Shown: in pieces, positions 56,334 through 64,000 of the stretch | How positions within the stretch are numbered: position 1 is the stretch's first letter | How the letters are laid out: each line of letters starts with the position of its first letter | Notes under the pieces: model-generated | The model's input: only the letters and a program-made list of their open reading frames with translations | Database searches by the model: none | Told to the model about the DNA's origin: nothing | Position numbers and translations under genes: made by a program | From: Endomychus coccineus | Taxonomy: Eukaryota > Arthropoda > Insecta > Coleoptera > Endomychidae | Direction of reading: 5' to 3' | DNA length: 64,000 bases | Assembly (NCBI GenBank): GCA_958510875.1 | Contig: OY294068.1 | Coordinates: 153,238,388 to 153,302,387 of the forward strand

Positions 56334-57450
56334 GATCCGAGTACAAAGTACATAGGATGGTCTTACTAGACAAAACGTGCAGTAAAGATTGATAAGGGTT
56401 AGCACAAAACAAGTAACCTAATTACTGCTTATTGGGTATACATATCTATATTACGCCTGTCACGCTCATTCAGAGTTAATACTATATACATTTTCCAATC
56501 CATTTGTGCATTTCAATTCAAGCAATTCAGATTTTTATGCTAACTGGCAAATTCCAACATTTCTCTTATTATTATTTCAGTCACATGTAATTATTTGCCA
56601 ATTTAAGTATCAATTGTAACCGTTTAATACTTTCAGATTAATTTAGATTTTTGCCTAAATTGATATCTCTTCAAGATTTCAATTTTGTAATAGTGTTTAT
56701 ACTATTTGAGAAGATAACATAGTCAGTTATGGAATCTCGTGGTTATTCCAATGAACTGTGTTACTCGTTTTTTGAAGTTAGGCCAGGTTCTGTTCGTTTT
56801 TTGAAATTACAGGGTAAGAACAACTGAGGTTCCTCTCTTCTTCTTCTCGAGACGGTTTTGTGAATCTCCTGGCCGGACCGACATCCAGATCCATCAAGTT
56901 TCAAGGAGGGTAACATTTTTTAGTTTGAATGACCATATTTTCATGTCTCTGATTGTGTTATTCAACTGAAGTTGTATTCCACTAATTTTATAGAACCCAT
57001 TCCGAGGTTCACTTTAATTCTCAACATTCGATATTTTGTTTTAATTAAATATTTGATTTCAATCTTAGCTAAAATCAATGTTCATTCAAATTGTATTTTT
57101 AAATAGTAACAAGTATTCAATTTTATTTGTGTGTTTATTCAAAATTCAATTTTATTTTATATTATACTAAAATTGTAACTCCTTTAAATTATTATCAAAT
57201 TCCGTTGGAATAAATCAAATTGTTAAGTTGAACTTGTATTATTTTTCTGAATTCCCATCAACTATAAAACCATCTCGTAGTTCTTGTATTCTTGACTGTG
57301 AACTCATTTATTTTTATAGTTTTTATTAAGCAGTTGGCGCTCGGCAATTCACCAGTCTAGAATCACAAGGCACGTTTCACTACGAGCCCTGAGACGAAAT
57401 ACTTTAATTTGAGCTAGTTGGGCCATTAAAACCGTTCCGCATTCGTTTCA
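56334..57450. other. Foreign 1.1-kb segment, possibly LTR plus primer site
   Basis: This replaces about 600 bp of the plus PLE-1 copy (from the QGS codons of the reverse transcriptase to the ALAEHKF codons of the endonuclease). Near its right end is cagttggcgctcggcaattc (57341-57360), resembling the TGGCGC primer-binding site after a Ty3/gypsy 5' LTR. A TATAAAA lies about 80 bases earlier (57263-57269). If so, an LTR of about 600 bp would precede it. No second LTR, gag or pol was found, and LTR ends could not be defined. Confidence 0.35.
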
Positions 57451-57697
57451 ATCTGCACTTGCGGAACACAAGTTTGACACAAATCATCAAATCCTTTTTG
57501 AAGATACTAAAATCCTAGTCCGAGCCCCAAACTTCTATAAGCGAAAAATCCTTGAAGCTATAGAAATTCTAAAACATCCTAATAATCTGAACCGTGACTC
57601 AGGATATTACCTTCCCAACATTTGGAAACCCATCCTCGAAAATTATGCTTCGCACATGATCGCACATCGACACGGCCAGGTGCCGGAACGAAGTTAA
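57451..57697 (+). pseudogene. PLE-1 GIY-YIG C-terminus, plus copy of composite B
   Basis: The frame reads SALAEHKFDTNHQILFEDT, RAPNFYKRKILEAIEIL and SGYYLPNIWKPILEN to TAA at 57695-57697. This is the last 80 or so codons only; the GIY and YIG motifs themselves are upstream of the break and lost. Confidence 0.85.
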
Positions 57698-57804
57698 CCA
57701 CCGGAATAAAGGCAGTGAACTATGTAGCGTGAAGGATTTTTCCTCCAATAAATACGGCTACAGAAACCAGTAGAACCAGTTTCAGTTCAAGCCTCAAGCC
57801 TGCC

Positions 57805-57839
57805 CTGAAGATGCCACCTGTAATGGTTGGCGAAACGTC
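57805..57839 (+). ncRNA. Hammerhead-ribozyme-like motif, plus terminus of composite B
   Basis: Identical to the motif at 41307-41341: CTGAAGA, bulged T, GCCA/TGGC stem, GAAACGTC. Confidence 0.6.
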
Positions 57840-57894
57840 GGCATCAAGTCGAGCTATTGTGACGCGAAATCCATCCGGAAGACAAGATTCTTCA

Positions 57895-57906
57895 ACAATA
57901 GATTCC
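57895..57906. repeat. Right 12-bp target duplication of composite B
   Basis: ACAATAGATTCC, matching 54910-54921. Confidence 0.9.
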
Positions 57907-58378
57907 GCGCGCGAAATTATTCAATGAATGCTTATAATCGTTTTGTGTGAATGTGTGAGCGTATGTAGATTTGTGAACATCTGAAACAGAATATGAAAAG
58001 AACAAAAACTCTTTGACATATACTCAATTTTTCAATGTGCTAAAATACTCACTAAATGGGCCTTATCTTGTGCCCATGACCTCGAATTGACTTCGGATCA
58101 GAGACAAAATCAGGTATTGATTTTTCCAACAACTTTAGCATAAACATTTTTTCATACAACCCATACCTTTGTCTCAAAACGCAAAAAATTAAAAAATTAC
58201 CATTTTTGGTTCAAAACAATGGCCATAGTTTTTCGAACACAAAGTTAATTCAAATTTAAACTACATCATCGTGTTTACCGTGTCAAAATACATGAGAACA
58301 AACCAAAATTAGACCTCGCGGAAATTCGGACAAAAATCGTCGCTTTTCCTCCTTAAATTCCTGGCCTAAATAGCTAAT

Positions 58379-59085
58379 TTGTTCAAGGTCGAAATAGAAA
58401 CAGATAATCAGCTTCCTTCCCTCGATATCAAAATTATAGAACATGATAATGACTTCGATTTTCATATATACAGAAAACCCACTCCAACAAATAGGTATAC
58501 TCCGGCGGATTCAGCTACACTATTTGAATATAAGATAGCTCCATTTAATAGTCTTGTCATAGAATATTGAACGTCCCTCTGAGCCAGCAAAATTGTATCA
58601 ACGGAATTGAGAAACTAGCAAATAGCATTGGACATGATAACGTCAACTCTTCGATCAATAATTCAATTTCTTGTCAAAAAAGGAAATTGGAACGCAACCA
58701 ACTATCCAAGTTAGAACCACTAACTTCAAATACTTCAATAAAATTCTACAGTTCCACATATCATCCTTCCTTGCTTGAGAGTTTGACAAATCCGGAATTT
58801 ACAAAATACGTTGTTAGCTAGTTGTGTTCAAAATGCCATGTGGGTCAAACTAAAAGGAACATTTTAACTCGGTGTAAAGAACATTTTGCCCATATAAAGA
58901 GAAATAATGGGGAAAATCAACGTTAGCCGACCATGTTTCAATACAGGTCACACCATTTCTCTAAAGAGCTCATCACTCTTAAAACACAGTACAGACAAAT
59001 TTCTAAGTAGTTTAGAAGGGATGGAAATGTATAAACAAAAAAGCAATTTATTAACTTCCGATTTATCCCACGTTTTGATTTAGAA
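58379..59085 (+). pseudogene. PLE-2 C-terminal half with GIY-YIG remnant
   Basis: The text starts FKVEIETDNQLPSLDIKIIE, then FHIYRKPTPTNRYTPADS and FEYKIAPFNSLV, the segment after the reverse-transcriptase core. A shift near 58562 leads to NVPLSQQNCINGIEKL, FYSSTYHPSLLESL and, after a TAG at about 58819, CSKCHVGQTKRNILTRCKEH (the YIG part, with Y lost). The end reads LSSLEGMEMYKQKSN to a TAG at about 59080. Together with 53690-53990 it makes one element; roughly 100 codons including motifs B and C are missing. Confidence 0.75.
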
Positions 59086-61147
59086 TTTAGTTTACTTCTT
59101 AATACTTTAACAGTATCTTAAGTAGATAAGGGTGTTTATTTATTGTTCAAAGTGTGGTATCGTATCCACAGTGTGATCTCTTTTATTATTCATCAATAAG
59201 TTAATAGATAATAGAGTATGATAATACGATAATGGTTCCAATATCGACCTTTTTGAAACACATTATAATGCACATTCGAATAAGCTTCTAATGTTAATAC
59301 CAGCGTTTCCATGACTTTATCTGTTTCCAACCATTTGCAATTTATTTCCGGAGGAAGCTAATTATCTGTAGTCTACAGTTCATGCAGTTTATCATGGTAC
59401 AAACTTCCTTGTTTTCAGATTGAATTAACCGTTCCAACCCTGTTCTTGACCTTGAATCAAATGATGCATCACTTGCAACATATTTGGGAATTCTAGGTTA
59501 AGCTTAATATCCGGTGATGCAGAGTACATCATTCAAGTTACTGATTATTTCACAGATTATCATAGTAATAAGTGAAATTTTCGAAGGAGCCGAAGAGTGG
59601 CATATTTGGACATCCAATGCAACATTTATATCTAAAAATAGACCTTATTATTAAACGCCGGCTCATTTGAGTTCATTCCTCATCCGTGGACTGGGTATCC
59701 AAGATTCCTAGCACAATCACATCACAGATTCAAGGGGTTAAATGACAATTGAATCACTTTTTAATTGGTGAGCTTCAAAAGAGAAAGATTTTTTACCGGT
59801 TTACAATGGTGAATTTGTATTTTCCTACAAAAATGGTCGTTCATTCATAATTATTGGACAATTTCACTTAACAAACATTTCACTGATAAGTCACTGTAAT
59901 TCGCGAGGAAGTACGTTTTCCATATTCATATAAATACAGGCAATAAGAAGATAATTGAATTCGTATTCAAAGATCCAGATTTTGAACAATGGAAAATATA
60001 AAATTCTTTCGACCGATAAATGATGAAATATTCCTTCTGCTAAAATGAAGTGGAACCACGATTACTTCCGATATGAAAGCAAGCTGAAATTATATCCATT
60101 CCATCTTTTATGAAATGTCCCTTCATATTTATCATGCCGTTATTGTTGAATTTTCGCTTCAACGTAATACTCGAGAAAAAAGTATGAAGAGCCTATTATT
60201 ATTACGTAAAAATCGATGACCGATTATCTACCTCCACGTTTTGTCTGTGAAGAATTCCAGTTTCAACAGTCCCACCCTTCTTTCGAACGTCAGCGGCAGA
60301 AACATTAAATCTCGCGAGCCTTCTATTGAAGTGAGAAACGCCACAACTTCAAGAGTAAAGCTCATTCAAATAGGCCGAAAAATAATGGATATTTCAAAGA
60401 TTATCATTGATTGACCGCAATGCCGTCGCATTTAGTAGAGTTTAAGTTTTCGAACCATATTTTGAATTGTATTTCGTTCTACTTTTTATCTAGTTAATTG
60501 CAATGATTTATGGTAGAGGCAGCTACTTTATGGTAATTTATCATTATGATTAAGTGAAAGAACAATCACTTTTAGTCCAGTCAAATATGTAAATATCATC
60601 TAAAATTTGAGATACAAAACTGGATTGGAAATTTTTTTTTGCATTGTGTTGGGTTTGGCTTCTAGATCACCTGTAGAATGGTGAATGAGCGCACTCATGA
60701 CTTTGGTACCAAGGGTTTTTAGGTCCGCTGAATCAGAATCTGGAGTCGGAAAATGGAAAATCCGGGCCATTTGCTGGAATACACACATGGTATATTTTCG
60801 TGTAGACGCCAAACAGTGAATGCAATTCATTTGAAATTTTGACGCAAACTAGATATGATGCTCGAAATTTACTGTCTTGGAAATGCAAAGTAGTACCTTG
60901 AGTTGTTCTCAAGTTTTTGAACACAGCTGTCCTTCGGAATATTCGATGATATTCGCTCTGTTTCACGCATGTTCCTGTGCTCTAACTATCTGGCCGATTG
61001 TAGAGAGAAATAGTGGCAATTTCTACACGTACCGGAGGGCCCTCTATAATATACGGGTGCTCGGGCGGACGTTGAGTGACCTAGGATTGCCAGATGTCTG
61101 GACTTTGCCGAGTCAGTAATTTTCATGTATTTGTAGCTCACAGTGAT
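59086..61147. other. No recognisable gene
   Basis: About 2 kb without a supported feature. Frames at 60600-61119 overlap on both strands and look like chance. Confidence 0.4.
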
Positions 61148-61650
61148 AGTCTATCCACTTCCAAAATAGAACGCACGTATAAAAATGCATGCAGCGTTCA
61201 CGTGGATAGAATATTCACATCTCGAGATGACAATAAATATGAATTAATCGATCATTTGATTGATCGAAATATAGTAATCGTTGACTGATTAAATCATCAC
61301 AAAATAAGCGATTGATCAATCATTCAATTAATCTGATATTTTAGAAAATAATTTCATTTCAATCAGAGTTCACGTAATAATAAAACAACAATGAGCACAT
61401 CATACGTACTACATGATTCTAAACATTCATGGAAACAAAATTTGTGGAAGATTTGAAAGCTCTTAAGCAAAACTTAGGTCTCGCTTGAACATTATTGTCA
61501 ATTTTTTTTCCGAAGTATCCATACTTTATCCTTCGAAGGATGCATTCTGATGAGAATCAAATTGAAACATCAAAGAATGATGTTTGATTAATTAAGTGAC
61601 TGAAGACCAGATACATACTAACAACGAATTGATTATTTCAGTCTAATAAG
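61148..61650 (+). repeat. Dispersed repeat, copy 2
   Basis: Matches 16813-17275 in the same orientation, with divergence and small indels (see that entry). Confidence 0.65.
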
Positions 61651-61811
61651 TGTGATGAAGCATCCTTCATTACTTAGGTAATAGTCAATTCAATTGGAAT
61701 CCATCGATCAAAGTTAAGCGATCAAGCTTTGTGCACGTCTATGATGAAAAACTAGTCAACGGAATATGACAGCCACTCACCTTGGCGATTTACGTCGCTC
61801 ACCTTGAAGAG

Positions 61812-61954
61812 TATAAAAGTGTCCGATTTCCCTTCGAACATCACTTTTCTGCTAGCCGAGTTATAAGACAAAACTTCCCTACTAGCCGAGAAAACTGCAA
61901 ATCGTGCTGAACTCCACTGTTATAATATAATTACCGAAAGATTTGAGAGTGAGT
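61812..61954 (+). promoter_or_regulatory. Candidate TATA promoter and first exon
   Basis: TATAAAAG at 61812-61819 is followed 25-30 bases later by an initiator-like atcactt, and a donor-like GA|GTGAGT occurs at 61949. The region between has duplicated words (ctagccgag twice). No coding frame is attached. It could be the start of an unidentified gene or an LTR promoter. Confidence 0.3.
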
Positions 61955-62029
61955 AAAATTCTAGTTTTGATTCCGTAAAATTTATTGAATTCCGTTTCGT
62001 TGCCTAAGTCAGATTTCAATTTTAACTTC

Positions 62030-62390
62030 ATGTTACTGATAGCGTGAACAAGGAATAGACCCTGTAGTTGGAAGTTTTGAGTTCGACTCTTGCGTCTAGC
62101 TTATGAATACTTGTCCGTTACCGATTGCATAAGCAATGCTCAACCCTTGTAGTTGGAGGTATTATATTCGACTCCTGTGAATCACCTTGTTAGCTTCGTA
62201 ATAATTATCCGCTCCAATAGCTTCAACAAGGCACAACCCTGGTAGTTTTTGTATTCAACTCCTGAGAATAACCTTGTTTGATTTATTGGTAATTGCCCGA
62301 CACTGATAGCATACACAAGGCATAACACTAGTAGTTGGTGGTAATGTATTCGACTCCTGAGAATCACCTTGTCTTGCTATATTATAAGTC
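62030..62390 (+). repeat. Four-copy tandem repeat, 84-95-bp unit
   Basis: The word ttcgactc(c/t) (ttcaactcct in the third copy) occurs at 62082, 62166, 62254 and 62349. Each copy is preceded by ccctgtagttgg-like text and followed by gaatcaccttgt-like text. Spacing grows from 84 to 88 to 95 bases. The tattcgactcctg block resembles a pol III B box, but no matching tRNA shape is present. Confidence 0.75.
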
Positions 62391-62579
62391 TTCCGAAAAG
62401 ATACTCTCCGAATTGCATACCGATGATGAATCAATTGAAATGTTGATTTCAAGTCCGTAATAATAGTCCAGGCTATGAACCGGAAAATAAAAATAAAAAC
62501 ATGTAAGTTCGAATCAAGATTTTTTTTTGCATTAGCTTCAGGAGGTTCTCAGGATCATTCATACAACTCAAACCTCTTG

Positions 62580-62970
62580 GGAACCCCAACCTCACCCATT
62601 GGGGCGAAAATGGCCCGAAATCTCGAGTGCACCTAGTGGGTTTTTTGGGTTGCTGAACACGAATCCATAGCCAAATTTACTTGCAGTTCATCGTAGGGGT
62701 GGTCAAATCGACAAAATTGGCCAATTTCGCACCCCTTATATGTTATTTTGCAATTTACGTGTTTTTGACATTTCGAATGCACCAAGGAGGTTTTTGGGTC
62801 GCTGAACACGAATCCGAAGCCAGGTTAACTTGCAATCCATCGTTGGGGTGGTGAAATTGACAAAATTGGTCAATTTTGCACCCCTTATATGTTTATTTCG
62901 CATTTTACGTGTTTTTGGTATTTTGAAGGAGGTTTTTTGGGTCGCTGAACACAAATCCGGTGACAGATTT
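62580..62970 (+). repeat. 149-bp satellite-like units, forward array
   Basis: The phrase ggtggtcaaatcgacaaaat (62698) recurs as ggtggtgaaattgacaaaat (62847), 149 bases later. Shared text includes caccccttatatgtt, tttacgtgtttttg, gggtcgctgaacac and gcaatccatcgt. About 2.5 units are present, with a partial copy at each end. Confidence 0.85.
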
Positions 62971-63569
62971 TCAACATAATTTTTCAGCGTTGCTTATGGA
63001 GGGATTATTGAGTATATCAAAAAAAAAAAGATCATATCTTTTTCATTTCATTCATTTTCTAATGATTTATGAAGGTTTTATACATTTATAGAGGCTCTAT
63101 AAAATCATTCATCCATTGTCAATGTTAACAATAAAGTCTCTACCTCATCAAAGCGGTCCATTCTTTTTCAAACAAAATTATCAGTTGATACATTATAATG
63201 ATATTTATGGTTCCTCTTACAACAATGATGATCATAATATGGGCGTCTACGTACACTGAAATATTGGTATCATGAAATAGAATAAAACGGTTTTCAAAAT
63301 GTATTTTTTTTCCTTTTTACATACAAGTGTATACAAAATCTCTATGCCAGGTATAGTATAAAGCATACCTATAGGTATCATTATACATGAAAATGATGAT
63401 TCTGATGACGAATATTAAGTATTGCAAATAACTGTATAAAAAAAATGAGGGTAAGAAAAAAAAATATAGTGATTGAATTTTATTTCAATTAATTACTAAT
63501 ATTCCTATCCTTTTGATATCAAAAAAGGAGAAAACTCCGAAGTAATTTTAAAATGCAAAAATAGTAAAA
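62971..63569. other. Spacer between opposed satellite arrays
   Basis: AT-rich 600-bp loop with no gene; it separates the forward and inverted 149-bp arrays. Confidence 0.5.
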
Positions 63570-64000
63570 ATTTAGAAGCGTGTCAAATCAGCCATTTTTG
63601 TAAATTTCCCACCCCTACGATGATATTCGAGTAAATCTGGCTTCAGAATCGTATTCAGCGACCCACAAAACCCCTCGGTGCATTCGAAATGCCAAAAACA
63701 CGTAAATTGCAAAATAACATATAGGGGTGTAAAATTGGCCAATTTCGTCGATTTTACCACCCCTACGATGGATTGCAAGTAAATGTGGCTACGGATTCAT
63801 GATCTGCGACCCAAAAAACCGTCTTGGTGTATTCGAAATGACTAAAACACGTAAATTACAAAATAACATATTAGGGGTGCGAAATTGGCCAACTTTGCCG
63901 ATTTGACCACCCCTACGATGGATTGCAAGTAAATCTGGTGACGGATTCGTGTTCAGCGACCCAAAAAACCTCCTAGGTGCACTCGAAATGCCAAAATACT
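63570..64000 (-). repeat. 149-bp satellite-like units, inverted array (runs off the window)
   Basis: Complementary copies of the 62.6-62.97-kb unit. The word ccacccctacgatg occurs at 63609, 63757 and 63907 (spacing 148 and 150). The array is still running at 64000. Confidence 0.85.

Larger units (their letters stand above)
54922..57894. mobile_element. Penelope composite B: second head-to-head pair
   Basis: The minus copy 54922-56152 and plus copy 56153-57894 meet head to head. Exact 12-bp duplications ACAATAGATTCC flank the pair, so it entered as one unit independently of composite A. The plus copy is a patchwork: 56153-56333 (reverse-transcriptase centre, with a 17-base deletion at gaacaagat|tctcaag), then 1.1 kb of foreign sequence, then 57451-57894 (end of the endonuclease plus terminus). 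The join at about 56152 lacks a filler and shows a few bases of overlap. Confidence 0.85.
53996..58385. mobile_element. Foldback element, host of Penelope composite B
   Basis: The left arm, about 53996-54385, is matched inverted by about 57965-58385. Shared text includes ttttgtccgaatttccgc, cgaaaaactatggcc, ttgcgttttg and ttttgtt with the complement of cacattctgtttc. The arms are diverged. The loop (54386-57964) has about 520 bp of its own left sequence, the Penelope composite at 54922-57894, and about 60 bp more. It separates the two halves of PLE-2, so it appears to have inserted into PLE-2, with about 300 bp of PLE-2 missing. Confidence 0.75.

Noticed and set aside
61690..61740. Words resembling 5S rRNA (aagttaagcgatcaag)
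   Set aside because: Too short; the 5S internal control region is not present.
62580..64000. CRISPR-like regularly spaced repeats
   Set aside because: Units are contiguous 149-bp tandem copies without unique spacers, in a eukaryotic context.

Overview
The window looks like an accessory, transposon-rich stretch of an insect nuclear genome. The reasons are AT-rich DNA, intron-style splice signals, one exon of a neuropeptide GPCR of the sulfakinin/cholecystokinin receptor type, and a transposon set typical of insects: Penelope-like elements, hAT, Tc1/mariner, P-like, Helentron, Jockey-type and R2-type LINEs. The order of insect cannot be fixed from sequence alone; a beetle is my guess only. No rRNA gene, CRISPR array or bacterial gene is visible.

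Layout. 1-5.9 kb: mostly unrecognised DNA with a Penelope terminus relic and a 1.7-kb foldback element. 5.9-11.55 kb: a long-inverted-repeat transposon carrying a broken GCDxTS/CXC-type gene, with a 5'-truncated LINE inserted in its right arm. 11.5-14 kb: the only recognisable host gene piece, the first coding exon of a CCK-like (sulfakinin) receptor on the minus strand; its other exons are not seen. 14.2-16 kb: a decayed R2-type LINE (minus). 18.1-20.4 kb: a mariner-type element with about 600-bp inverted repeats. 20.5-21 kb: a two-exon SAM-like fragment. 22.2-23.6 kb: a tRNA-like relic and a deleted Helentron that keeps its endonuclease domain. 24.4-25.5 kb: an old Penelope copy. 26.4-28.3 kb: a hAT element with 8-bp target duplication, inserted in an unnamed gene-family relic. 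29.7-31.2 kb: a TIR element with another TIR element nested in it. 31.4-34 kb: a ZBED5-like hAT relic with a foldback inserted in its reading frame. 34.9-36 kb: a broken mariner. 36.1-37 kb: a very young P-like non-autonomous element with identical 161-bp arms.

38.3-41.4 kb holds a head-to-head pair of nearly full Penelope elements inside one 12-bp target duplication. 42-43.7 kb: another mariner relative. 45.9-51 kb: a 2,540-bp near-identical tandem duplication carrying the end of a different Penelope family. 53.7-59.1 kb: a nest, with a third Penelope family split by a foldback, which is itself split by a second head-to-head Penelope composite (again with a 12-bp target duplication), which contains a 1.1-kb foreign segment. 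62-64 kb: short tandem arrays, ending in 149-bp satellite units in opposite orientations.

Most coding sequences are broken and act as fossils. The best candidates for recent activity are the P-like element, Penelope composite A and the tandem duplication. The strongest unusual signal is the Penelope group: two independent inverted dimers, each bounded by a single 12-bp duplication, with hammerhead-ribozyme-like motifs in their outer ends. This suggests that each dimer was integrated as one unit.
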